Assembly (NCBI RefSeq): GCF_014836885.1
Contig: NZ_JACSPY010000007.1
Coordinates: 108,170-172,169, forward strand
Reading direction: 5' to 3'
Origin: Brevibacterium gallinarum
Lineage (GTDB): Bacteria > Actinomycetota > Actinomycetes > Actinomycetales > Brevibacteriaceae
Length of the DNA: 64,000 nucleotides
The notes under the pieces are model-generated. The model saw nothing but the letters and a program-made list of their open reading frames with translations. It searched no databases and was not told where the DNA came from. Positions 17,908-27,050 of this stretch are shown here, in pieces. The position numbers were made by a program, and so were the translations under genes. The first letter of the stretch is position 1. Each line of letters begins with the position of its first letter.

Positions 17908-19247
17908 ATGGTGTTGAAGTGGCGTCGGTACTCGTGCGGGGTGACCTGGTCGCGGTAGTCGACCCACTCCTGCATCTTGTTGCGCAGCACGAACTCGAAG
18001 ACTGCCTCGCCGAGGGTTTCGGCGACGAGTTCGCTGTTCTCCATCTTCGCGACCGCGTCGTTGAGGCTCACCGGCATCGCCGAGATGCCGAGTGCGCGAC
18101 GCTCATGATCGGACAGCAGCCACACATTGTCCTCGGCCTCGTCGGGCAGCTCGTAGCCCTCTTCGATGCCCTTGAGGCCGGCGGCCAGCATGAGCGAGTA
18201 CGTCAGGTACGGGTTGGCTGAGGAGTCGATGCCGCGGTATTCGACCCGCGCCGAGGAGGCCTTGCCGGACTTGTACTGCGGGATCCGCACGAGTGCGGAG
18301 CGGTTGCGGTGTCCCCAGCAGATGTAGCTGGGCGCTTCGTGCCCGGTCCACAGCCGCTTATAGGAGTTCACGTACTGGTTCGTCACCGCTGATATCTCCG
18401 GGGTGTGCTCCAGCAGGCCGGCGACGAACTGCCGGCCGGTCTGGGAGAGCTGATACTCAGCACCGGGTTCGTAGAAAGCGTTCTCGTCGCCTTCGAACAG
18501 CGAAACGTGGGTGTGCATGCCGTTGCCGGGCTCGTCGATGAGCGGCTTGGGCATGAACGAGGCGAACACGCCCTGTTCGAGGGCGACTTCCCGGATGACG
18601 GTGCGGAACGTCATGACGTTGTCGGCCATCGTCAGCCCGTCGGCGTAGCGCAGGTCGATCTCGTTCTGGCCGGGGCCGGCCTCGTGGTGGGAGAACTCGA
18701 CGGAGATGCCCATCGACTCGAGCATCTGCACAGCACTGCGGCGGAAGTTGTGGGCTGTGCCGCCGTCGACGTGGTCGAAGTAGCCTGCGGTGTCGACGGG
18801 CACCGGCGGCTGGCCACCGAGGTGGCCGGACTTGAAGAGGTAGAACTCGATCTCGGGGTGGACGTAGAAGGTGAAGCCGCGGTCGCTGGCGATCTTCATC
18901 TGGCGCTTGAGGACATTGCGCGGGTCCGAGGCCGACGGGGTGCCGTCGGGATCGTAGATATCGCAGAACATCCGGGCGGTCGGTTCGGTGTCCCCGCGCC
19001 ACGGCAGCAGCGCGAAGGTCGCCGGATCGGGCCGCAGCACCATATCGGCTTCGAAGATCCGGGAGAAGCCCTCGACTGATGAGCCGTCGAAGCCGATGCC
19101 CTCCCGGAAGGCGCCTTCGAGTTCGGCGGGCACGATGGCCACCGACTTGAGCTGGCCGAGCACATCGGTGAACCACAGGCGGATGAACTTGACGTCACGG
19201 TCTTCGACCGTGGACAGCACGTACTCCTGCTGGCGGTTCATCGACAT
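17904..19247 (-). CDS. glnA2: Glutamine synthetase GlnA2
   Basis: Second type I-like glutamine synthetase, 447 residues, the length of the actinobacterial GlnA2 class. The core motifs are present: FDGSSVEGFSRIFEADM, HPEIEFYLFKSG, SHHEAGPGQNEIDLRY, GNGMHTHVSLF and GHRNRSALVRIP. The C-terminal loop that holds the adenylylation tyrosine in GlnA1 (LYELPPEE) reads instead DEAEDNVWLLSDHERRALG, so this isoform should escape GlnE control. ATG 19247 overlaps the upstream stop as TGATG, with AAGGAG 11 bases before it. In vitro GlnA2 activity is usually minor, and roles in D-glutamine or polyamine metabolism have been proposed for relatives. Confidence 0.93.
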   Translation of the reverse strand: MSMNRQQEYVLSTVEDRDVKFIRLWFTDVLGQLKSVAIVPAELEGAFREGIGFDGSSVEGFSRIFEADMVLRPDPATFALLPWRGDTEPTARMFCDIYDPDGTPSASDPRNVLKRQMKIASDRGFTFYVHPEIEFYLFKSGHLGGQPPVPVDTAGYFDHVDGGTAHNFRRSAVQMLESMGISVEFSHHEAGPGQNEIDLRYADGLTMADNVMTFRTVIREVALEQGVFASFMPKPLIDEPGNGMHTHVSLFEGDENAFYEPGAEYQLSQTGRQFVAGLLEHTPEISAVTNQYVNSYKRLWTGHEAPSYICWGHRNRSALVRIPQYKSGKASSARVEYRGIDSSANPYLTYSLMLAAGLKGIEEGYELPDEAEDNVWLLSDHERRALGISAMPVSLNDAVAKMENSELVAETLGEAVFEFVLRNKMQEWVDYRDQVTPHEYRRHFNTI

Positions 19248-19447
19248 CAGCCGTTCCACTCCTTGTCCTCGGCGTCCCACTGCTTCGTGTTCTCGGCTGC
19301 CTTGGCCAGCGCCTGTTCGGCTTCCTCGGCGGTGTCGTAGGGGCCCATGCGGTTCTCCCAGTTGCTCTGCGGGCCGTGTTCGACCTTGCCGGTCTTGGTG
19401 TTGAACCAGTACTTCTCGGCGCCGTAGGTCTCTTCCTGATCAGTCAT
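19247..19447 (-). CDS. Small SPOR-like protein upstream of glnA2
   Basis: A 66-residue acidic protein (EKYWFNTKTGKVEHGPQSNWENRMGPYDTAEEAEQALAKAAENTKQWDAED). Very similar short proteins precede glnA2 in other actinobacteria and are usually labelled SPOR domain-containing. The Y-WFNT-TG-VE-G and GPYDT-EEA patterns fit a single SPOR-like fold, but there is no membrane anchor, so peptidoglycan binding is doubtful. It overlaps glnA2 by TGATG and is the first gene of the operon. Its role is not known. Confidence 0.8.
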   Translation of the reverse strand: MTDQEETYGAEKYWFNTKTGKVEHGPQSNWENRMGPYDTAEEAEQALAKAAENTKQWDAEDKEWNG

Positions 19448-19531
19448 CGCTGAGCTCCCTCGTCGGACGGTTAGGCAGCGCCGGGGACGCGTGTGCCCCA
19501 GGCACCCTGTCGTCCCAGTCTAGCGCGCTGA

Positions 19532-19602
19532 CTGGGGGCAATTGGCCGCTATCGTCCGCGCGCCGTAAGGTGTGCGTCAGGGAGTTGTGAATTGCGCCCC
19601 AG
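19532..19602. promoter_or_regulatory. Split inverted repeat in the glnA2/ald divergent region
   Basis: Arms CTGGGGGCAATT (19532-19543) and AATTGCGCCCCAG (19590-19602) are near-complementary and 46 bases apart. They bracket a likely ald promoter (TTGGCC at 19542, 18-base gap, TAAGGT at 19566-19571). On the minus strand TAGACT (19522-19517) could be the -10 of the glnA2 operon. The arrangement resembles two half-sites for a looping regulator such as an Lrp/AldR protein, but no regulator gene is nearby. Confidence 0.4.
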
Positions 19603-19626
19603 AGCGTTGAAATGAAAGGTCTGTCA

Positions 19627-20745
19627 ATGAAGATTGCCGTTCCCACTGAAGTCAAGAACAGCGAGTTCCGCGTGGCCATCACCCCGGCCGGTGTCAATGA
19701 GCTGACCAAGCGCGGTCACGAGGTCAGCGTCCAGGCCGGCGCCGGTCTCGGCTCGAGCATCACCGACGAGGAGTACGCCGCCGCCGGTGCCACCATCACC
19801 CCTGATGCCGCCTCGACGTGGGAGGCCGGCGAGATGGTGCTCAAGGTCAAGGAGCCCGTCGCTGAGGAATACGACTTCCTGCGGAAGGATCTCACCCTCT
19901 TCACCTACCTGCACCTGGCTGCCGATGAGCCGCTGACCAACCGCCTCGTCGAGGCCGGCACGACGGCGATCGCCTATGAGACCGTGCAGCCCGATGGCCA
20001 GGGGCTGCCGCTGCTGGCACCGATGTCCGAGGTCGCAGGCCGCCTGTCGACCCAGGTCGGCGCCAACAGCCTGCTGAAGAAGAACGGCGGCCGCGGCATC
20101 CTGCTCTCGGCCGTCCCGGGTGTCGAACGCGGCAAGGTCACCGTCGTCGGCGCCGGTGTCGCCGGCACCGCTGCCGCCCGCATCGCCCTGGGCCTCGGTG
20201 CGCAGGTCGACATCTTCGACATCTCCCTGCCGCGTCTGCGCCAGCTCGAAGAACAGTACGGCACCGGCCTGCAGGCCCGCATGTCCAACGAGTACGACAT
20301 CGCCGATTCGCTGCGCACCGCCGACCTCGTCATCGGCTCGGTCCTCATCCCCGGCAAGCGCGCCCCGAAGCTCGTGACCGACGAGATGGTCCAGAACATG
20401 AAGCCCGGCTCGGTGCTCGTCGACATCGCCATCGACCAGGGCGGATGCTTCGAGAACTCGAAGCCGACCACCCACGACGACCCGACCTTCGAGGTCCACA
20501 ACTCGGTGTACTACTGCGTGGCGAACATGCCCGGTGCTGTGCCGACCACCTCGACCCGCGCCCTGACGAACGCCACCATGAGCTACGTGCTCAAGGTCGC
20601 CGACCAGGGATGGCGCGAGGCGATGACGAAGGACACCGGCCTGGCACGCGGCCTCAACACCTTCGACGGCCACGTCACCAACGCCAATGTCGCCGAGGCA
20701 TTCGACCTCGACTTCACCGCACCTGAGAAGGTCCTCGCAGACTGA
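19627..20745 (+). CDS. ald: Alanine dehydrogenase
   Basis: NAD-dependent interconversion of L-alanine with pyruvate plus ammonia. The 372-residue product matches the family length. It begins MKIAVPTEVKNSEFRVAITPAG, has the substrate-binding lysine region (MVLKVKEP) and catalytic-His segment (LFTYLHLAAD), the NAD fold VVGAGVAGTAAARIALGLGA, and ends with the TNAT segment and FDLDFT. I chose ATG 19627 because AAAGG lies 7 bases upstream; ATG 19612 lies before that site. A hairpin terminator follows. The gene stands beside nitrogen-assimilation genes. Confidence 0.95.
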   Translation: MKIAVPTEVKNSEFRVAITPAGVNELTKRGHEVSVQAGAGLGSSITDEEYAAAGATITPDAASTWEAGEMVLKVKEPVAEEYDFLRKDLTLFTYLHLAADEPLTNRLVEAGTTAIAYETVQPDGQGLPLLAPMSEVAGRLSTQVGANSLLKKNGGRGILLSAVPGVERGKVTVVGAGVAGTAAARIALGLGAQVDIFDISLPRLRQLEEQYGTGLQARMSNEYDIADSLRTADLVIGSVLIPGKRAPKLVTDEMVQNMKPGSVLVDIAIDQGGCFENSKPTTHDDPTFEVHNSVYYCVANMPGAVPTTSTRALTNATMSYVLKVADQGWREAMTKDTGLARGLNTFDGHVTNANVAEAFDLDFTAPEKVLAD

Positions 20746-20760
20746 GGCACGTCTCACCGC

Positions 20761-20794
20761 AGGCGGCCGTCTCCACACCTGGAGGCGGCCGCCT
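20761..20794 (+). terminator. Terminator after ald
   Basis: An almost perfect 15-base stem (AGGCGGCCGTCTCCA with TGGAGGCGGCCGCCT) around a CACC loop lies 15 bases after the ald stop. Confidence 0.8.
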
Positions 20795-20817
20795 TCCGCG
20801 TTAGACTGGGGATCATC

Positions 20818-21729
20818 ATGACTTCACACGCACCGCTTGGCACCCTGCGCAAAGGAACCGTCTCTCCGATCCTGCCCGTTCCCAAGGACATCCCGCGTCC
20901 GGAATACGTCGGCAAGGCCGTCCCGAACGAGGGCAACGCCGGCGATGTCTACTCCGCTGAGGACATCGAGAAGATTCGCGCCGCCGGCCGGATCGCCGCC
21001 AATGCGCTCGAAGCCGTCGGCCAGGCGGTGGCCCCCGGCGTCACGACCGATGCGATCGACCGCATCGCCCACGAGTTCCTCTGCGACCACGGCGCCTACC
21101 CGTCATGCCTGGGCTACCGCGGGTTCCCCAAGGCCTGCTGCACCTCGGTCAACGAGGTCATCTGCCACGGCATCCCCGACGACACGGTGCTTGCCGACGG
21201 GGACATCCTCAACGTCGACATCACCGCCTACTTCGAAGGCATGCACGGGGATACGAACTTCACCTTCTTCGTCGGCGATGTCGATGACGAATCCCACAAC
21301 CTCGTGCTGCGCACCCATGAGGCGATGATGCGCGGCATCAAGGCCGCCAAGCCCGGGCGCCAGATCAACGTCATCGGCCGGGTCATCGAGAAGTACGCCC
21401 AGCGCTTCGGCTACGGCGTCGTCCGCGACTACACCGGCCACGGCGTCGGCGCGGAGTTCCACTCCGGGCTCATCGTCCCCCACTATGACGCCGCCCCGAA
21501 CCACGACGAGCTCATCGTCCCGGGCATGGTCTTCACCATCGAGCCGATGCTCAACCTCGGCACTGAGGGCTGGGAGGCGTGGGATGACGATTGGACGATC
21601 GTCACCGCCGATAAGAAGCGCTCAGCCCAGTTCGAGCACACCATCGCGATCACCGAGACCGGCGCCGACATCCTCACGCTGCCCGATGAGACCGCTGCCA
21701 TCTACGGCGGACCGGGAGACCCGGCATGA
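20818..21729 (+). CDS. map: Methionine aminopeptidase, type I
   Basis: Removes the initiator methionine from nascent proteins. The 303-residue product has the five metal ligands in the expected order: D in [11 protein letters not shown] in [11 protein letters not shown] in [10 protein letters not shown] in FTIEPML and E in QFEHTIAI. It is longer than E. coli MetAP (264) owing to an N-terminal extension of about 45 residues with Pro-rich [12 protein letters not shown], the class Ic feature of actinobacterial MapB, which may contact the ribosome. It overlaps ppgK by ATGA, so the two are cotranslated. Confidence 0.95.
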   Translation: MTSHAPLGTLRKGTVSPILPVPKDIPRPEYVGKAVPNEGNAGDVYSAEDIEKIRAAGRIAANALEAVGQAVAPGVTTDAIDRIAHEFLCDHGAYPSCLGYRGFPKACCTSVNEVICHGIPDDTVLADGDILNVDITAYFEGMHGDTNFTFFVGDVDDESHNLVLRTHEAMMRGIKAAKPGRQINVIGRVIEKYAQRFGYGVVRDYTGHGVGAEFHSGLIVPHYDAAPNHDELIVPGMVFTIEPMLNLGTEGWEAWDDDWTIVTADKKRSAQFEHTIAITETGADILTLPDETAAIYGGPGDPA

Positions 21730-22565
21730 GCCCGGCAGCACCGCGCGCCGACTGGGCGATCGGCGTCGACATCGGCGGCACCGGCATCAAGGCCAGCCTC
21801 ATCGACCCGGTCGCCGGTGAGCTGGCGTTCAAGCGCCGCCGCATCCTCACCCCGCAGCCGGCCACCCCCCAGGCGGTGGTCGCCACCGTCAGCGAGGTCG
21901 TCCAGCAGGTCATCGACAAGGCCTTGGAGAAGGACATCATCGCCGATGCCGCCGAACTCGACCACGCACCCATCGGAGTGGCCTTCCCCGGGGTGCTCAA
22001 GGAAGGGGTCGTGCGCTTCGCACCGAACCTCGACCAGTCCTGGATCGGCGAGCACCTGCCCGAGCACCTGGAGAAGGCGACCGGGCGCAGCTGCTACGTC
22101 CTCAACGACGCCGACGCCGCAGGTCTTGCCGAGATGACCTTCGGTGCCGGCCGGGACTACCGCAAGCAGACCGTCATCCTCACCACCCTGGGCACCGGCA
22201 TCGGCACCGCGCTGTTCGCCAACGGCCAGCTCGTGCCCTTCACCGAGCTCGGTCACATCGAGATGAACGGCGCTGATGCCGAGACGCAGGCAGCCGAATC
22301 GGTGCGCACCCGCGAAGGGCTGAGCTTCGAGCAGTGGGCTGAGCGGCTCCAGCAGTACTACGAGCAGATCGAGCTGCTCCTGCACCCCGACCTCATCATC
22401 GTCGGCGGCGGCGTGTCGAAGGAGCACGAGAGCTTCCTGCCGCTGCTCAGGCTCGAAGCCCCGATCCGGCCAGCTGAGCTGCGCAATGCCGCCGGCATCG
22501 TCGGGGCAGGCTACTCGGCCGCACGCGCCGGCCGGACGAAGGTGAAGAAGAACACCGCCAAATAG
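21726..22565 (+). CDS. ppgK: Polyphosphate glucokinase
   Basis: Phosphorylates glucose using inorganic polyphosphate or ATP, an actinobacterial enzyme of the ROK family. The 279-residue product has the phosphate-binding [16 protein letters not shown], the catalytic-Asp segment [14 protein letters not shown], the GTGIGTALF glycine motif and ELGHIEM. There is no ROK zinc motif (CGC), as expected for PpgK. ATG 21726 overlaps the map stop. The bioB promoter begins just after it. Confidence 0.94.
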   Translation: MSPAAPRADWAIGVDIGGTGIKASLIDPVAGELAFKRRRILTPQPATPQAVVATVSEVVQQVIDKALEKDIIADAAELDHAPIGVAFPGVLKEGVVRFAPNLDQSWIGEHLPEHLEKATGRSCYVLNDADAAGLAEMTFGAGRDYRKQTVILTTLGTGIGTALFANGQLVPFTELGHIEMNGADAETQAAESVRTREGLSFEQWAERLQQYYEQIELLLHPDLIIVGGGVSKEHESFLPLLRLEAPIRPAELRNAAGIVGAGYSAARAGRTKVKKNTAK

Positions 22566-22595
22566 CGAGGTGAAGCGACCGGCGGCGTGCCGGTT

Positions 22596-22637
22596 TTGCA
22601 CACAGCTGAACACTGTTCAATAATTGAACGATGTTCA
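22596..22637 (+). promoter_or_regulatory. bioB promoter with two BioQ-type operators
   Basis: Two copies of TGAAC-N3-GTTCA occur at 22607-22619 and 22625-22637. This matches the 13-base palindrome reported for the TetR regulator BioQ in corynebacteria and mycobacteria (established knowledge). The first box lies in the spacer of a likely promoter (TTGCAC 22596-22601, 17 bases, AATAAT 22619-22624). The second covers the bioB ATG (22631). No ribosome site precedes the ATG, so transcription probably begins at the start codon. Confidence 0.8.
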
Positions 22638-23845
22638 GCTACTCTTCGCTCGCCGATCGCGTCCTCGCCGGCACCCCGGCCACCGCTGACGACGCCCACG
22701 CCATCCTCTCCAGCTCTGATGAGGAGCTCCTCGATCTCGTCGCCGCTGCCTCCCGTCTGCGCCGGGAGCATTTCGGCAACCGTGTGAAGGTCAACTACCT
22801 CGTCAACCTCAAGTCCGGTCTGTGCCCGGAGGACTGCGGCTACTGCTCGCAGCGCCTCGGTTCGGAGGCCGAGATTCTCAAGTACTCGTGGCTGCCCGGT
22901 GACGAAGCACGCCGGCAGGCGGAGTTCGGGCTGGCCGGCGGCGCCTCCCGCGTGTGCCTGGTGGCCTCCGGCCGCGGCCCGTCGAACCGCGACGTCGAGC
23001 GCGTCTCCGGCATGGTCGAGGACATCAAGTCCGCCAATCCCGGCGTCGAGGTGTGCGCCTGCCTCGGATTCCTCAAGGACGGCCAGGCCAAGCGCCTCAA
23101 GGAAGCCGGTGTCGACGCCTACAACCACAACCTCAACACCGCCGAGTCCCACTACGCCGACATCTGCTCGACGCACACCTTCGCCGACCGCGTCGACACC
23201 GTCGACAAGGCCCGCGAAGCCGGCATGTCGCCGTGCTCGGGACTCATCGTCGGCATGGGCGAGACGAACGCCCAGATCATCGAGACAATCGAATCGCTCA
23301 AGGCCGTCGACTCCGACTCGATCCCGGTCAATTTCCTCATCCCCTTCGACGGCACCCCGCTGGAGGGCACGAACACGCTGACCCCACAGCACTGCATGCG
23401 CATCCTGTGCGCGGTGCGGTTCATGTGTCCGGATCGCGAGCTGCGCATCGCCGGTGGCCGCGAGATGCACCTGCGCTCGCTGCAGCCGCTGTCGCTGCAT
23501 GTGGCCAACTCGCTGTTCCTCGGTGATTACCTCACCTCCGAGGGCCAGGCGGCTGAGGACGATCTTGACATGATCGTCGACGGCGGCTTCGAGATCGTCG
23601 GTGCGAAGAACACCGCCCAGCTGCGCGATGAACTCAAGGCCCACCGCGCGGCCCACCAGGCCGCCTTCGATACCAGCTCAGACGGCGCCGGCACCTCGGA
23701 CGACGCCGCCCCGGCAGCTGCCGCGAGCACCCTGCCGTGCGGCAAGCCGCTGCCGCCTGCCGGCCACGAGGCGGGTTCGACCGGTGTGCAGATCCCGACG
23801 ATCCGCCGCCGCGGTGCCGGCACGGAGCTTGCCCCCAATGCCTGA
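22631..23845 (+). CDS. bioB: Biotin synthase (radical SAM)
   Basis: Inserts sulfur into dethiobiotin, the last step of biotin synthesis. The 404-residue product has the radical-SAM motif C65-PED-C69-GY-C72, the following CSQRL segment, YNHNLNTAE and the [15 protein letters not shown] region whose Arg binds the second cluster. The enzyme core ends near residue 345; a tail of about 55 residues rich in Ala, Pro, Gly and Thr follows, longer than in E. coli (346). The mRNA is probably leaderless and repressed by a BioQ-type protein. It is the first gene of bioBAFD and overlaps bioA by 8 bases. Confidence 0.95.
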   Translation: MFSYSSLADRVLAGTPATADDAHAILSSSDEELLDLVAAASRLRREHFGNRVKVNYLVNLKSGLCPEDCGYCSQRLGSEAEILKYSWLPGDEARRQAEFGLAGGASRVCLVASGRGPSNRDVERVSGMVEDIKSANPGVEVCACLGFLKDGQAKRLKEAGVDAYNHNLNTAESHYADICSTHTFADRVDTVDKAREAGMSPCSGLIVGMGETNAQIIETIESLKAVDSDSIPVNFLIPFDGTPLEGTNTLTPQHCMRILCAVRFMCPDRELRIAGGREMHLRSLQPLSLHVANSLFLGDYLTSEGQAAEDDLDMIVDGGFEIVGAKNTAQLRDELKAHRAAHQAAFDTSSDGAGTSDDAAPAAAASTLPCGKPLPPAGHEAGSTGVQIPTIRRRGAGTELAPNA

Positions 23846-25163
23846 CCAGCACCAAGCCTCGACTCTGAAGCGCGACACCGGCCTGCTGTGGCACCCGTAC
23901 GGGCCACTCGATGCCGGTGCGCACTTCTCGGTCACCGGCGCCTCGGGCCCGTACGTCGACCTGATCGACGCCGCAGGCACCAGCCACCGCCTGCTTGATG
24001 GCATGAGCTCGTGGTGGTCGGTCGTCCACGGCTACCGGCACCCGGTCATGGACGCCGCGCTCACCGAGCAGATCGGGTCGTTCTCCCACGTCATGTTCGG
24101 TGGGCTGACCCACGATCCCGCTGTCGAGCTTGCCGAACGCCTCGTCGAGGTCACCCCGGCCGGTCTCGATCACGTGTTCCTCGCCGATTCCGGATCGGTC
24201 TCCGTCGAGGTCGCGCTCAAGCTCGCGATCCAGTACCAGCGGGCTCGCGGGCGGGAGCGCGGCACGTTCCTCGCCCTCGAAGGCGCCTATCACGGCGATA
24301 CGACCGGGGCGATGAGCGTGTGCGACCCGGTCGGCGGTATGCACGCCGATTTCGCGGCACTCCTGGCGGAGAACGTCTTCCTGCCCCGGCCGCCGCTGCC
24401 GGAGGCGCCCGCCGCCGAGGTGGAGGCATGGGTTACCCAGGCAGAGAACCTCGTCGACGCCCATGCTGAGGATCTGGCCGGCATCATTGTCGAACCCCTG
24501 TTCCAGGGGGCCGGCGGCATGCGGCCGTACCACCCTGCCGCACTGCAGGCGCTTCGCCGGCTGGCCGATGAGATCGATGCGGTGCTCATCGCCGATGAGA
24601 TCGCCACCGGCTTCGGGCGCACCGGCACCCCCTTCGCCTGCGAGGCCGCCGGCATCGTCCCCGATGTCATGTGCCTGGGCAAGGCACTGACCGGCGGATA
24701 CCTCACCATGGCCGCACTCCTGTGCAGCGGCCCGGTCGCCGAGGTCATCACGAACTCCTCGTACCGGGCGCTCATGCACGGCCCGACCTTCATGGCCAAT
24801 CCGCTGGCCTGCGCTGCCGCGACCGCCTCGCTTGTGCTGCTCTTCGGAGATGAGACCAGCGGCTGGCAGCCTGCGATCGCGCGCATCTCCCCGGCTCTGG
24901 AGGCAGGCCTCTCCCCTGCCCGGGAGGTGCCGGGCGTCAATGAGGCACGGGTGACCGGCGGGATCGGCGTCATCGAACTCAGCCGGCCCGTCGACGTCGG
25001 CCTCACCACCCGTGTGGCGGCCGAGCATGGTGTGTGGCTGCGGCCGTTCCGCCAGCACATCTACACGATGCCGCCCTACATCTCCACGCCGGAGACGATC
25101 GCGACGATCACCCGGGCGATGGTCGCTGCAGCGGCTGCCCACACCGGGGAGACCGCGTCGTGA
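23838..25163 (+). CDS. bioA: Adenosylmethionine-8-amino-7-oxononanoate transaminase
   Basis: PLP enzyme that aminates KAPA to DAPA using S-adenosylmethionine as donor. The 441-residue product begins [11 protein letters not shown], has the [13 protein letters not shown] substrate pocket, [14 protein letters not shown], the [12 protein letters not shown] segment and the PLP lysine in [13 protein letters not shown] 23838 lies inside the end of bioB (8-base overlap, different frame); the longer upstream frame is a bioB shadow. Its stop overlaps the bioF GTG. It is the second gene of the operon. Confidence 0.94.
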   Translation: MPDQHQASTLKRDTGLLWHPYGPLDAGAHFSVTGASGPYVDLIDAAGTSHRLLDGMSSWWSVVHGYRHPVMDAALTEQIGSFSHVMFGGLTHDPAVELAERLVEVTPAGLDHVFLADSGSVSVEVALKLAIQYQRARGRERGTFLALEGAYHGDTTGAMSVCDPVGGMHADFAALLAENVFLPRPPLPEAPAAEVEAWVTQAENLVDAHAEDLAGIIVEPLFQGAGGMRPYHPAALQALRRLADEIDAVLIADEIATGFGRTGTPFACEAAGIVPDVMCLGKALTGGYLTMAALLCSGPVAEVITNSSYRALMHGPTFMANPLACAAATASLVLLFGDETSGWQPAIARISPALEAGLSPAREVPGVNEARVTGGIGVIELSRPVDVGLTTRVAAEHGVWLRPFRQHIYTMPPYISTPETIATITRAMVAAAAAHTGETAS

Positions 25164-26311
25164 ACGCGATCACCGCCCGGCTCGCGGCTGCCGGTGAGCG
25201 CCGGCAGGCTGCCGATATGCACCGCACCGATCCGGTGCTCACCGGCCTCGACCTCGCGTCGAACGATTACCTCAGCCTGTCCCAGCACCCGCAGGTGCGT
25301 GCGGCTGCCATCGAGGCGATCGAGCAGTTCGGCACCTCGGCACGTGCCTCCCGGCTCGTCACCGGCACCACGCGAGCCCATCACGCGCTCGAAGCCGCCC
25401 TGGCCGAACGGCTGCGCCACCCAGCCTGCGTGACGTTCTCCAGCGGCTACATGGCCAATCTCGCTGCGGTGGCCACACTGGCCAGCCAGGATACGCTCAT
25501 CGTCTCCGACGCCCACAACCACGCCTCGCTCATCGATGCCTGCCGGCTGACGAAGGCACCGGTGCAGATCGTCGCCCACAACGACACGGCAGCCGTCGAA
25601 GCCGCCCTGGCCGAACGCCGCCAGCCCGAGGCGCTCGTCATCGTCGAATCGGTCTACTCCGTCCTCGGCGATGCCGCAGATCTGGACGCACTGCTCGATC
25701 TGTGCGCCCGCTACGATGCGATGCTGCTCGTCGACGAGGCTCACGGCCTCGGGGTCGCCGGCACCGGTGAGTACACCGGTTTCGGCGCAACCGCGCAGCT
25801 GTCAGCCCATCGCGACCGGCTCGTCGTCACCGCCACCTTGTCCAAAGCCCTCGGCTCGCAGGGCGGTGCGCTGCTGGGCAGCGAGCTCATCCGCGACGCG
25901 GCGATCAACACCGCCCGCTCGTTCATCTTCGACACGGGCCTGGCGCCGGCCAATGCCGCTGCCGCCCATGCCGCACTCGACCTCATCACCCCAGAACGGG
26001 TCTCCGACATGGCGGCTGCCCGCGCTCAGCTGGCGGCCGCGCTCGAGGTGCCGGTCCCGGCCGGTGCGGTGCTCTCGGTGCCGATGCCGAGTCCCGAATC
26101 CGGAGTGCGGGCCCGGGCGCTGCTGCGCGAGGAGGGAATCCTCGTCGGCTGCTTCCGCCCGCCTTCAGTCCCCGATGGCATCACCCGGGTGCGCCCGACC
26201 GCCCGCGCCGGCCTCAGCAGCGCCGAACTCGAACGCGCCTGCACCCGCATCCGTGCGATCACCGATACCTGCGCATCCCCGGTTGCCGGCGCTCAGGTGA
26301 CCGGTTCATGA
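25160..26311 (+). CDS. bioF: 8-amino-7-oxononanoate synthase
   Basis: PLP enzyme that condenses a pimeloyl thioester with alanine to KAPA. The 383-residue product has LDLASNDYLSLSQHP, SSGYMANLAAVATLA, the [11 protein letters not shown] segment and the PLP lysine in VTATLSKALGSQGGA. The GTG 25160 start shares GTGA with the bioA stop, so translation is coupled. The upstream extension of the open frame (about 42 residues) reads through bioA and is rejected. It is the third gene of the operon. Length is family-normal. Confidence 0.94.
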   Translation: MNAITARLAAAGERRQAADMHRTDPVLTGLDLASNDYLSLSQHPQVRAAAIEAIEQFGTSARASRLVTGTTRAHHALEAALAERLRHPACVTFSSGYMANLAAVATLASQDTLIVSDAHNHASLIDACRLTKAPVQIVAHNDTAAVEAALAERRQPEALVIVESVYSVLGDAADLDALLDLCARYDAMLLVDEAHGLGVAGTGEYTGFGATAQLSAHRDRLVVTATLSKALGSQGGALLGSELIRDAAINTARSFIFDTGLAPANAAAAHAALDLITPERVSDMAAARAQLAAALEVPVPAGAVLSVPMPSPESGVRARALLREEGILVGCFRPPSVPDGITRVRPTARAGLSSAELERACTRIRAITDTCASPVAGAQVTGS

Positions 26312-27045
26312 TCCCCCGGTATCTGCTTGTCACCGGCACCGACACCGGTGTCGGCAAGACGGTCGCGACCGCTGCCCTGGCTGCAGCGCTCGCAGCAGCC
26401 GGGCGGCGGGTCATCATGGTCAAGCCCGTGCAGACCGGGCACATCAGCCCCGATGATCCCGAGCGCACCGAACTGGAGGCACAGTACTCCGACGTCGTAA
26501 CCGAATCCGATGCGCAGATCATCGCCCGGCTGGCCGGCATCGAGACGTTCACACACACGACCCTGCGCCTGCCGATGGCACCAGTCCCGGCCGCCCGTGC
26601 CGAAGGCGCCAGCCTGGCGACAGCTGGTGAGCACGCTGCGTACATCCGCGAGCTGGCTGCGAAGACCAGCGCCGACCATGTCCTCATCGAAGGCGCCGGC
26701 GGGGTGCTCGTCGACTTCGGCGGGCACACGGCAGCCGATCTCGCTCGCACCCTGGCAGCCGAATCCTGTGAACCGGTCGGTGCCGTCATCGTCGCCCGCT
26801 CACGGCTGGGCACACTGAATCACACCGCACTGACCGCCGAAGCGCTGGCCCACCGCGGCGTGGACGTCACTGGCATCATCATCGGCTCGTGGCCTGATCC
26901 TGCCCTGCCGGTCGATATCGACAACCGCGAGGCGCTCACGACCATTGCCCCGTTGCTCGGTGTCCTGCCAGCCGGAGCCGGCCACCGCCTCGGTGCCGGT
27001 GATTTCCAGGCCCAGGCACCTGCCTGGCTGCGCCTGCCGGACTGA
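26308..27045 (+). CDS. bioD: Dethiobiotin synthetase
   Basis: ATP-dependent ring closure of DAPA with CO2 to dethiobiotin. The 245-residue product has the P-loop VTGTDTGVGKTVATAAL near residue 8, the substrate segment KPVQTG and IEGAGGVLVDF. ATG 26308 overlaps the bioF stop as ATGA. It completes bioBAFD. No bioC, bioH, bioI or bioW lies nearby, so the pimeloyl source is encoded elsewhere or comes from fatty acid metabolism. Only 5 bases separate its stop from that of the convergent hydrolase, with no hairpin. Confidence 0.94.
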   Translation: MIPRYLLVTGTDTGVGKTVATAALAAALAAAGRRVIMVKPVQTGHISPDDPERTELEAQYSDVVTESDAQIIARLAGIETFTHTTLRLPMAPVPAARAEGASLATAGEHAAYIRELAAKTSADHVLIEGAGGVLVDFGGHTAADLARTLAAESCEPVGAVIVARSRLGTLNHTALTAEALAHRGVDVTGIIIGSWPDPALPVDIDNREALTTIAPLLGVLPAGAGHRLGAGDFQAQAPAWLRLPD

Positions 27046-27050
27046 CCTGT

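Noticed and set aside
14862-18541. Several plus-strand frames over glnE and glnA2
   Set aside because: Antisense shadows of two genes with unmistakable catalytic motifs.
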